This document shows positions 1 to 5,938 of a stretch of DNA of 8,698 bases, piece after piece. Source of the DNA: Sphingobium sp. (GTDB lineage Bacteria; Pseudomonadota; Alphaproteobacteria; Sphingomonadales; Sphingomonadaceae). The notes under the pieces were generated by a model. That model did not search any database. It was not told the DNA's origin and worked only from the letters and a program-made list of their open reading frames with translations. The stretch is from NCBI GenBank assembly GCA_030148625.1, contig JASBTC010000164.1, positions 1 through 8,698 on the forward strand. The letters are read 5' to 3'. A program made the translations under genes and the position numbers. Each line of letters starts with the position of its first letter. The stretch's first letter is position 1.

Positions 1-2
1 TC

Positions 3-47
3 CCCGCGCTGAAGCGCAGGGAGGAGAGGCTGCCCCGCGTCCGCTAA
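3..47 (+). CDS. Possible 3' end of an upstream gene (partial)
   Basis: The reading frame starting at base 3 is open from the window edge to a TAA at 45-47 and would encode a basic tail ending KRREERLPRVR. It could be the C-terminus of a gene on the same strand, perhaps of the same acyl-CoA cluster. Fifteen codons are too few to identify a family or to prove the frame is coding, so this is only a candidate. Confidence 0.25.
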   Translation, partial: PALKRREERLPRVR

Positions 48-157
48 ACGAGTTTTACCGGAGCGTGCGCGTTTCTAGGCAGGCGGGGCGGCCGTCGAGT
101 GTCGGCGAGGCGATGGCCCGGCCGACATGCTGCGATGAGAGCGCCACGGAGAGAATA

Positions 158-1612
158 GTGTTCAGGACAGGCATCACCTCGATTGCGGGATATCTCCCGA
201 GGCTGCGGCTCGCGCGAAAGGCGATCGTCGATGCCAACAAATGGGCGAACCCGGCGCTGTCGTCGATGGGCAAAGGGCGGCGCACGATCTGCGCGCATGA
301 CGAAGACAGCCTGACAATGGCGGTGGAAGCGAGCCGATATTGCCTGAGCCAGGCCGGAGATGCCCACATCGAACTGATCCAGTTCGCGAGCACGACGCCC
401 CCCTTCGCCGATCGCGCCAATGCCGTCATATTGAACGAAGCGCTGGGATTGTCGCCCGATGTCCGCTGCACCGACGTCACCGGCTTTCTGGGATGCGGCA
501 CCGCGGCGCTGATCACCGCGCTCGAAAGCGAGCGGACCGCGCTGACCATCGCATCCGACCGGCGGATGGCGAAGATCGCGTCGGCGCAGGAGCTGTCGCT
601 CGGCCACGCCGCGGCGGCAGTGACGACGGGCACCGAAAACCTCATCGCGCGCTTTATCGCCTCGCATTCGACATCGGTGGATTTCGTCGATCATTATCGC
701 AACGCGAAGGCGCAGACCGACTATCTGCTCGAGGAACGCTGGATCCGCGAAGAGAGTCATTTGAAGATCGCGCCGCCCGCAATCCAGGCACTGCTGAAAA
801 AGGCGGAGCGCGACGCCGGCACCATCCACCATCTCGCGATCGCCGGCGCCGGGCGCGCCGCCGCACGCCAGATCGCCGGCCTTTGCGCGATCCCCGAAGA
901 CAGGCTGGTCGACGCGCTGGATGCGGATTGCGGCGACACCGGTTCCGCCCATGCGCTGATCATGCTGTGCCAGGCACTGGAAGCAGCGGGCCCCGGCGAG
1001 ACCATATTGCTGGTGAACATCGCCCAGGGATGCCAGGCGCTGCTGTTCGAGACGACCGACGTGGTCGGCGGCCGGACGGCGGGTCATGCGATCCGAAGCC
1101 AGCTGGAAAGCGGCGTCGAGGATCATAATTATCTGCGCTTCCTGTCGTTCAACGAGCAGATCGAGGTGGATTGGGGCATCCGCGCCGAGCGCGACAACCG
1201 GACCTCGCTGTCGGCGTTCAACCGTCATCGCAAGACGGTGACGGGATTTGTCGGCGGGCAATGCACCGCATGCGGGACGCGGCAATTCCCCAAGGGCCAA
1301 TGCTGCGTCAATCCCGATTGCCGGCAGTTCGGCACGCTGATCGACGAGCCGTTCCAGCACAAGATCGGCACGGTGAAGTCCTTTACCGAGGACTGGCTCG
1401 CCGTCTCCCCCAACCCTCCCCTGATGTACGGCAATGTCGCCTTCGACGATGGCGGCGTGATCATGATGGAATTCACCGATTTCGAGCCGGGCGAGCTGGG
1501 TGTCGGGACGCCGGTCCGCTTCGTGTTCCGGATCAAGGACAAGGACCCCAAGCGGCAATTCCATCGATATTTCTGGAAGGCCGCCCCCGTTCAAACAACA
1601 AAGGCTGGATAA
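158..1612 (+). CDS. HMG-CoA synthase/ketosynthase-like protein fused to DUF35 zinc-ribbon/OB domain
   Basis: This 484-aa protein combines a thiolase-fold HMG-CoA-synthase/KAS III-like domain (about residues 1-340) with a C-terminal DUF35 module. DUF35 begins with a zinc ribbon (C369-x2-C372, then C382/C383 and C388) followed by an OB-fold (about 400-480). I chose GTG at 158 because GGAG lies 6 nt upstream and the conserved start GITSIAGYLPRLRL follows at once; in-frame starts at 65 (GTG) and 113 (ATG) would add 31 or 16 residues unlike the family. In the nucleophile motif, DVTGFLGCGTAAL, leucine sits where HMG-CoA synthases have the catalytic Cys, and the nearest Cys (C113) is two residues late. 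The region normally holding the catalytic His reads IAGAGRAAARQ. Family knowledge: DUF35 proteins bridge thiolases and HMG-CoA synthases in archaea and partner aldolases in steroid degradation. I infer a CoA-binding or scaffold role with the abutting thiolase; true synthase activity is doubtful. Confidence 0.85.
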   Translation: MFRTGITSIAGYLPRLRLARKAIVDANKWANPALSSMGKGRRTICAHDEDSLTMAVEASRYCLSQAGDAHIELIQFASTTPPFADRANAVILNEALGLSPDVRCTDVTGFLGCGTAALITALESERTALTIASDRRMAKIASAQELSLGHAAAAVTTGTENLIARFIASHSTSVDFVDHYRNAKAQTDYLLEERWIREESHLKIAPPAIQALLKKAERDAGTIHHLAIAGAGRAAARQIAGLCAIPEDRLVDALDADCGDTGSAHALIMLCQALEAAGPGETILLVNIAQGCQALLFETTDVVGGRTAGHAIRSQLESGVEDHNYLRFLSFNEQIEVDWGIRAERDNRTSLSAFNRHRKTVTGFVGGQCTACGTRQFPKGQCCVNPDCRQFGTLIDEPFQHKIGTVKSFTEDWLAVSPNPPLMYGNVAFDDGGVIMMEFTDFEPGELGVGTPVRFVFRIKDKDPKRQFHRYFWKAAPVQTTKAG

Positions 1613-2818
1613 ATGGCTGAGGGCATTCGGGACAAGGTCGTCATCATCGGCATGGGATGCTCCCGCTTCGGCGAACGATGGGATTGCAGCGCCGAGGATC
1701 TGATCGTGGAATCGTTTCGCGAGGCGCTGTCCGATGCGGGCATCGAACGCGAACAGATCGACGCCGCCTGGTTCGGCCTGTCGATGGACGAACAGAATCT
1801 CGGCAAGTCCGCGCTGTCGCTGTCGCATGCGCTGCGCCTGCCCAATATCGCCGCGACGCGCGTCGAGAATCTGTGCGCGACGGGATCGGAGGCGTTGCGC
1901 GGCGCGGTCTATGCGGTTGCGGCCGGCGCCGCCGACATCGCGCTGGCGCTGGGCGTCGAGAAGCTGAAGGACACGGGCTATGGCGGCCTGCCCGAACGCA
2001 GCAAGGGCACGTTCAACGATCTGTGGCAGCCCGGCGCGACGGCGCCCGGATCCTTCGCGCAATTCGCCAGCGCCTATGCCGCGCGCCACGACCTGAAGAT
2101 GGACACGCTGAAGCAGGCGATGGCCCATATATCGTGGAAGAGCCATGAGAATGGCGCGAAGAACCCCAAGGCCCATCTGCGTCGCCGGATTTCGAAGGAC
2201 GCGATCCTGGGCGCCCCGATGATCGCCTATCCCCTCGGCCTGTTCGACTGTTGCGGGGTGAGCGACGGATCGGCCTGTGCGATCGTGGCGAGCCCGGAAA
2301 TGGCGCAGCGGCTGGGCCGGACGGGCGAGCTCGTCAGCGTCAAATCGATGCAATTGTCGCTGAGCAACGGTTCGGAGATGTCACATAATGGCTGGGACGG
2401 CAGCCATGCCCGCACCACAAGGATCGCCGCGCAAAAAGCGTATCGCGAGGCGGGCATTTCCGATCCGGTGCGCGAGCTCGACATGGTCGAGGTGCATGAC
2501 TGTTTCTCGATCACCGAGCTGGTCACGATGGAGGATCTGGGCCTCTCCACACCCGGCAGCGGTTATCGCGACGTGCTGGCCGGCAAGTTCGACGCCGACG
2601 GCGAAGTCGCCAGCAATATCGATGGCGGCCTGAAATGTTTCGGCCATCCGATCGGCGCGTCGGGCCTGCGCATGGTCTATGAAGGGTATAACCAGTTGCT
2701 CGGCCGCGCCGGCGACCGCCAGCTGACCCGGCCCAAAAGGGCGCTGACGCACAATCTGGGCGGTTTCCCCAACAACAATGTCTGCAGCATCTCCATCCTG
2801 GGCATGCTGGGCAGCTGA
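1613..2818 (+). CDS. SCP-x-type thiolase / acetyl-CoA acetyltransferase family protein
   Basis: This 401-aa thiolase-fold protein starts with an ATG placed directly after the TAA of the preceding gene, so translation is probably coupled. Visible motifs are VENLCATG with the likely nucleophile C88, VSDGSACAIV (216-225), HDCF (295-298), GHPIGASG with H345, and a C-terminal NNNVCSISILG with C391. HDCF in place of the NEAF of classical biosynthetic thiolases is typical of the SCP-x/sterol-carrier thiolase group. That group includes both thiolytic enzymes that shorten beta-ketoacyl-CoAs and aldolase-like members. Cytoplasmic. All catalytic residues appear to be present, unlike in the neighbouring synthase-like protein. 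Its context, with a DUF35 fusion upstream and an SDR downstream, suggests degradation or modification of a branched, cyclic or steroid-like acyl-CoA, but the substrate cannot be read from the sequence. Confidence 0.88.
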   Translation: MAEGIRDKVVIIGMGCSRFGERWDCSAEDLIVESFREALSDAGIEREQIDAAWFGLSMDEQNLGKSALSLSHALRLPNIAATRVENLCATGSEALRGAVYAVAAGAADIALALGVEKLKDTGYGGLPERSKGTFNDLWQPGATAPGSFAQFASAYAARHDLKMDTLKQAMAHISWKSHENGAKNPKAHLRRRISKDAILGAPMIAYPLGLFDCCGVSDGSACAIVASPEMAQRLGRTGELVSVKSMQLSLSNGSEMSHNGWDGSHARTTRIAAQKAYREAGISDPVRELDMVEVHDCFSITELVTMEDLGLSTPGSGYRDVLAGKFDADGEVASNIDGGLKCFGHPIGASGLRMVYEGYNQLLGRAGDRQLTRPKRALTHNLGGFPNNNVCSISILGMLGS

Positions 2819-2859
2819 CCCGCCCCCTTCCCTTTCCACATCCCAAAGAGGCGCGCACC

Positions 2860-3633
2860 GTGAACGATCCCGCATCGCTTAAAGACAAGGTCATCATCGT
2901 CACCGGCGCCGCGCAGGGCATCGGCAAGGCGCTGGCGGATCATGCGATCCTGATGGGCGCGCGCGTCGCCGCGGTGGATATCAACGCGGCGGCGTTGCAG
3001 GAGAGCCTGAGCGGACATGCGCCCGGCCGGGCGAAGGGCTTTGCCGGCGACATCACCGACGCGGATTTCGTCGCCGATGTCGTGCGGGAGACCGCGGCCG
3101 CATTCGGCGATGTCCACGGCCTGCTCAACAATGCGGGCATCGTGCGCGCCGCGATGATCACCGAGATGACGCGCGACCAGTGGCAGGCGGTGATCGACGT
3201 CAACCTGACCGGCGCGTTCGTCTGCCTCCAGGCGGTCGGCCGCTATATGGTCGACAAGGCGAAAGCGGGCGATCCCAATCCCGGATCGATCGTCAACGTC
3301 TCATCCGACGCCGGCCGGCGCGGCACATTCGGCCAGATCAACTAGGGCGCGGCGAAATCGGGCGTGATGGGCCTCACCATGAGCGCCGCGCGCGAATGGG
3401 GCCGGTTCAACATCAACGTGAACAGCGTGTGTTATGGCCTGGTCGAAACCGCGATGACCGAGACCATCCGCCAGGAGAAATTCCGCGGCCGCTATCTGGA
3501 GACGATCCCGCTGGGCCGGTTTTCGACGCCGGAGGAGATCGCGCCGGCGACGTGTTTCTTCCTGTCCGATGCGGCGGGGTATATCACCGGGCAGCATATC
3601 GGGATTGATGGGGGGTTTCATATTACGGCTTAG
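2860..3633 (+). pseudogene. Short-chain dehydrogenase/reductase, interrupted by amber codon at the catalytic Tyr
   Basis: The frame would encode a 257-aa classical FabG-like SDR. It starts at GTG 2860, with AGAGG 8 nt upstream. Cofactor-binding TGAAQGIG is at residues 15-22, and Asp40 after the second strand suggests NAD(H). NNAG lies at 90-93, Asn115 in VNLTGAF, and catalytic Ser149 in VNVSS. Codon 162 (3343-3345) is TAG and is followed in frame by GAAKSG, so the stop replaces the tyrosine of YxxxK while Lys166 remains. The rest (MSAAREW, then a C-terminal IDGGF) is intact in the same frame to 3633. The product as read is a 161-aa fragment lacking Tyr, Lys and the C-terminal half. TAT or TAC to TAG is one substitution, so this is either a recent inactivating mutation or a base-call error. 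An intact enzyme would oxidise or reduce a 3-hydroxyacyl-CoA or alcohol intermediate of the cluster. Confidence 0.9.
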
Positions 3634-3636
3634 GGG

Positions 3637-4174
3637 TGGGTCCCGGTGTGAATTTGGGAGGGTGGTCCGTGAGCGATTTTCTTTTGATTTTCCAAACGGA
3701 CATAAACCTATTGAGGCTTGAGTTGGGCCGAGTCCGGTCTGGCGGCTTTCGGGTACCGCGGCGGGCATAGCCGACATTCGTTGCGCAGCTTTCGGGCTGG
3801 CCGCTTCCAACCAAAATACATCGTTCGACAGTCGCAACGCGAACGGCTGCTTTTGCCAAAACTCTCCGTGCGACAGACGTGGACCCGCTAGGCAGTTGCT
3901 ACCATTTAACCGGTCATGAGTGAAGGTAACTGGATGTGCAGAAGCGGGCTTTCACCTCATGGGCAATACCATTTCGCCACCACCGGCGTTCGTGACAGGC
4001 ACTGTGATCGGCCTCGCCGGCTTGATCGGCATCAGCGGCATCGTTTTGCTCGCACCCGGGTCTTATTCAAGCGACCGCGCGCGTGATGCGCTGCAAGCTC
4101 CGTCGGACCCCTTGTTGTGATCCGTGGACGAGCAACCGGTTAGCTGAGCGCACATCAAAAATCAAAAGGAAGCT
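3637..4174. other. Gene-poor intergenic stretch between catabolic cluster and stress island
   Basis: About 540 bases separate the SDR from the first heat-shock promoter. Base composition becomes less GC-rich in places, for example around 3672-3715. ORFs on both strands are short and lack good ribosome sites. CTTTCGGG occurs twice, at about 3748 and 3790. I see no tRNA, transposase or clear terminal repeat. The only protein-like candidate is the small ORF at 3959-4120, listed separately. The stretch may be degenerate sequence or a junction between two blocks of different history, but no boundary repeat supports this. Confidence 0.5.
3959..4120 (+). CDS. Possible small single-pass membrane peptide
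   Basis: This ATG-started 53-aa ORF has a hydrophobic central segment (TGTVIGLAGLIGISGIVLLA, about residues 14-33) flanked by a polar, proline-containing N-terminus and a charged C-terminus, consistent with one membrane span. The frame is open further upstream to a GTG at 3920. Neither start has a convincing Shine-Dalgarno sequence and no family is recognised. It lies just upstream of the heat-shock promoter. It could equally be a chance ORF in a gene-poor region. Confidence 0.3.
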   Translation: MGNTISPPPAFVTGTVIGLAGLIGISGIVLLAPGSYSSDRARDALQAPSDPLL

Positions 4175-4201
4175 CTTGAAACCCCTTTTCAACGACCTAA
4201 T
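4175..4201 (+). promoter_or_regulatory. RpoH (sigma-32) type promoter of the hsp20 locus
   Basis: CTTGAA (4175-4180) and CCTAAT (4196-4201, continuing TTTTT) are separated so that CTTG and CCTAAT lie 17 bases apart. This matches the alphaproteobacterial heat-shock consensus CTTG-N17/18-CYTATnT as I recall it. The predicted transcript start is near 4208, about 95 nt upstream of the chosen hsp20 start codon. A similar pair precedes groES at 8269-8296. Confidence 0.75.
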
Positions 4202-4207
4202 TTTTTA

Positions 4208-4306
4208 ATGCCGGACGCCGAAACCGGTCCGGTTGGACATCGAGAGCGCCGGCTCTCTCCGGCGTATCTCATGCCCGAATTGCTTCATTTGGAGGATTTG
4301 GAAATG
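4208..4306 (+). promoter_or_regulatory. ROSE-like RNA thermometer in the hsp20 leader
   Basis: The leader of about 95 nt folds into several hairpins. The last encloses the ribosome binding site: UUGCU (4280-4284) pairs with AGGAU (4293-4297) across an AUUU loop (4287-4290). The pairs are C4286-G4291, U4285-G4292, U4284-A4293, C4283-G4294, an opposed G4282/G4295, U4281-A4296, an opposed U4280/U4297, then A4279-U4298 and A4278-U4299. An UYGCU strand facing the Shine-Dalgarno with a G/G mismatch is the hallmark of ROSE elements, which repress small heat-shock genes at low temperature in alphaproteobacteria. Upstream hairpins are 4211-4216 with 4227-4232, and two overlapping alternatives at 4242-4257 and 4247-4264. 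Gene type, position, leader length and motif all agree. Confidence 0.75.
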
Positions 4307-4777
4307 AGAACCACCTTTGACTTTACGCCTTATCGGCGTTCCTCGGTCGGCTTCGACCGTCTGTTCGATCTGCTCGAGACCGGGACGCGCGGCGATGGCA
4401 GCGACGGTTATCCGCCCTTCGACATCGAACGCCAGGGTGAAGACAGCTACCGTATCACGCTGGCGGTGGCGGGTTTCCGCCCTGAAGATGTCGAGGTCGT
4501 CGCCCAGCAGAACCAGCTCATCGTCACCGGCAAGCGTGTCGAGGACAAGGATGAGGGGCAGTATCTGCACCGCGGCATCGCGGCGCGGCCGTTCGAGCGT
4601 CGCTTCCAGCTCGCCGATTTCATCGAGGTCGGTGCGGCAAGCTTTGACAATGGCTTGCTGAGCATCGCGCTGAAACGCGTCGTGCCCGAGGCGATGAAGC
4701 CCCGCAAGATCGAAATCACCGGCGGAGCCAACGACCGCCTGGAGGCGCCCTCGGGCGAGAACCGACAGGCAGCCTGA
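4304..4777 (+). CDS. Small heat-shock protein, Hsp20/alpha-crystallin family (IbpA-like)
   Basis: This 157-aa ATP-independent holdase binds unfolding proteins in the cytoplasm and hands them to refolding chaperones. Its N-terminus (MRTTFDFTPYRRSSVGFDRL) resembles IbpA/class A bacterial sHSPs. The alpha-crystallin domain spans about 37-125 and includes LAVAGFRPEDVEV and the FDNGLLSIAL segment (114-123). IEI at 136-138 is the C-terminal IxI anchor used in oligomerisation. ATG 4304 is chosen because GGAGGA lies 7 nt upstream and the IbpA-type start follows. The frame is open back to an ATG at 4208, but that would place the probable RNA thermometer inside the coding region. It sits under an RpoH-type promoter and is followed by a second, different sHSP 77 bp later, so the two probably form a co-expressed pair. 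Confidence 0.95.
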   Translation: MRTTFDFTPYRRSSVGFDRLFDLLETGTRGDGSDGYPPFDIERQGEDSYRITLAVAGFRPEDVEVVAQQNQLIVTGKRVEDKDEGQYLHRGIAARPFERRFQLADFIEVGAASFDNGLLSIALKRVVPEAMKPRKIEITGGANDRLEAPSGENRQAA

Positions 4778-4793
4778 TCCCCGTCGACAGGCT

Positions 4794-4810
4794 CGCCGCC
4801 CTTGGCGGCG
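4794..4810 (+). other. Small intergenic hairpin between the two hsp20 genes
   Basis: CGCCGCC (4794-4800) and GGCGGCG (4804-4810) form a perfect 7-bp stem with a CTT loop, 16 bases after the first hsp20 stop. The next bases are not a U tract, so a transcript-stabilising, processing or attenuating hairpin is more likely than a full terminator. Confidence 0.45.
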
Positions 4811-4854
4811 GCAGGCCCTTCTTCCCACTCTCTAGCCAGAAAGGAGATGCTATC

Positions 4855-5370
4855 ATGGCTATTCGTGATCTGATCCCCTGGAGCCGGCAGGAGAACCGGC
4901 TCCCCGTCCCGGTCAGCGCCGAGCGCGATCGGGGCGATCATCCGCTGCTGTCGCTTCACCGCGAGGTGAATCGGCTGTTCGACGATGTGTTCCGCGGCTT
5001 CGGCGTGCCGTCATTGGGCGGCTTCGACCGCAGCCTCGCATGGCCCAACCTGGAGCTTGGCGAGACCGACAAGGAAGTCCGCATCACCGCCGAACTGCCC
5101 GGCCTCGACGAGAAGGACGTCGAGATCACCCTCGAAGAGGGCGTGCTGACCCTGCGCGGCGAGAAGAAGGCCGAGGTCGAGGACAAGGACCGCGGCTACA
5201 CCGAGCGCAGCTATGGCCGCTTCGAGCGCCGGATCGGGCTTCCGCGCGGAATCGAGCGGGACAAGGCGAACGCGACGTTCAGGAACGGCGTGCTCACCAT
5301 CACCCTGCCGAAGTCGGAGGCGGCGAACGAAAACCTTCGCCGCATCCCGATCAATGCACAGGCCGCTTGA
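4855..5370 (+). CDS. Second small heat-shock protein, Hsp20/alpha-crystallin family
   Basis: This 171-aa sHSP is clearly distinct from the first. It has a longer N-terminal arm (MAIRDLIPWSR, with LHREVNRLFDDVF at 34-46) typical of the other bacterial sHSP class, then an alpha-crystallin domain at about 63-153 (ELPGLDEKDVEI, GVLTLRGEKK, FRNGVLTITLPK) and an IPI anchor at 164-166. The start ATG 4855 is preceded by AAGGAG 8 nt upstream. Many alphaproteobacteria carry both sHSP classes, which can form mixed assemblies; here they are adjacent and on the same strand. No ROSE-type UUGCU strand faces its ribosome site, so its heat control probably comes from the promoter at 4175 by readthrough. A GC-rich hairpin follows its stop, and the next ORF overlaps its last codons. 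Confidence 0.96.
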   Translation: MAIRDLIPWSRQENRLPVPVSAERDRGDHPLLSLHREVNRLFDDVFRGFGVPSLGGFDRSLAWPNLELGETDKEVRITAELPGLDEKDVEITLEEGVLTLRGEKKAEVEDKDRGYTERSYGRFERRIGLPRGIERDKANATFRNGVLTITLPKSEAANENLRRIPINAQAA

Positions 5371-5878
5371 CCGGCGGGCCCGGGCCCTCGGTCCCGGGCC
5401 CAGCCCCCCGCAGGCTGAATCGGAAACGACTGCCGCGACAGCCGCCAACGACAATCATGCGCCGGGGCCGCGCGGTTCGAGCGCGTTGCCGACTGACGCC
5501 AGGGCGATTATCGAACCGATCCCATGGGGGATCAACCAGTCGGGCCGGGCCCAGGCTGGCATGTGGCGACTACGCTTCCCCGAGCGGTGGCGTCCCCGTC
5601 CCGATGCCTTGACCGGCTGGACCGGCGGCGGCGACCCGCTCGCGCAGATCGAGCTTCGCTTTGCGGATCTCGAAGCGGCGGAGCGCTATTGCCAGCGCGA
5701 GGCGATCCGGTTCAAAACCCGGGGCTCGCCTGACCCGTTCCGTCCCCGCGCGCCCCGTCTGAGCGGCGAACCGCCGCCGCGGCTATGCTGCTGGCCGACC
5801 GGACCGCATCCGCGATGCTGCGGGGATTATCCTGTCAATGCGCTTCGGGAAGCGGCGGCGTCAGCCAGCGGCGAGTAA
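5354..5878 (+). CDS. NDUFS4-like (ETC complex I subunit conserved region) domain protein
   Basis: Residues about 47-123 of this 174-aa frame match the NDUFS4-like domain: DARAIIEP, then MWRLRFPERW, LTGWTGGGDPLAQIELRF, and DLEAAERYCQREAIRF. NDUFS4 is an accessory subunit of respiratory complex I. In bacteria, short versions also occur away from complex I genes, and their role there is unclear. ATG 5354 is the first start that does not reach deep into hsp20; it overlaps the hsp20 stop by 17 bases. An alternative is a TTG near 5486 within ALPTDAR. The N-terminal 45 residues are low-complexity and the first codons run through a strong GC hairpin. The roughly 50-residue tail after KTRG is unusual for the family and rich in Pro, Cys and Arg (CCWPTGPHPRCCGDY), so a late frameshift is possible. 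The domain call is firm; start and tail are not. Confidence 0.7.
   Translation: MHRPLDRRARALGPGPSPPQAESETTAATAANDNHAPGPRGSSALPTDARAIIEPIPWGINQSGRAQAGMWRLRFPERWRPRPDALTGWTGGGDPLAQIELRFADLEAAERYCQREAIRFKTRGSPDPFRPRAPRLSGEPPPRLCCWPTGPHPRCCGDYPVNALREAAASASGE
5376..5401 (+). terminator. GC-rich hairpin just after the second hsp20 (terminator-like)
   Basis: GGGCCCGGG (5376-5384) and CCCGGGCCC (5393-5401) form a perfect 9-bp GC stem with an 8-base loop, 5 bases past the hsp20 stop. No U run follows, so an intrinsic terminator is not certain. It lies inside the N-terminal codons of the NDUFS4-like frame and may limit readthrough to it or mark the 3' end of the hsp20 mRNA. Confidence 0.5.
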
Positions 5879-5938
5879 TATGCCCAATGGTCTCGCGGGA
5901 TAGATTTCATTCTCACCACCAGCATAGGAGGACGATTG

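Noticed and set aside
44..2353. A 769-codon open frame on the - strand
   Set aside because: It lies antisense to the synthase-like and thiolase genes, is rich in Arg, Ala and Gly, shows no domain motif, and is explained by high GC content with few stop codons in the opposite frame.
3343..3345. Programmed readthrough with pyrrolysine or another special amino acid
   Set aside because: Pyrrolysine is not expected in this lineage, no supporting tRNA or synthetase is in the window, and a recent mutation or base error is simpler.
3364..3633. Restarted translation giving a separate 89-aa protein
   Set aside because: It is simply the C-terminal half of the SDR in the same frame, without a ribosome site or a cofactor-binding region.
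3623..3859. A 78-codon - strand ORF in the intergenic stretch
   Set aside because: It overlaps the SDR end, has no ribosome site, and its composition does not look like a folded protein; it may be part of a degenerate repeat, which I cannot test.
4811..4857. Second RNA thermometer before the second hsp20
   Set aside because: No UUGCU-type strand faces its AAGGAG; only weak TCTC/GAGA pairing is possible.
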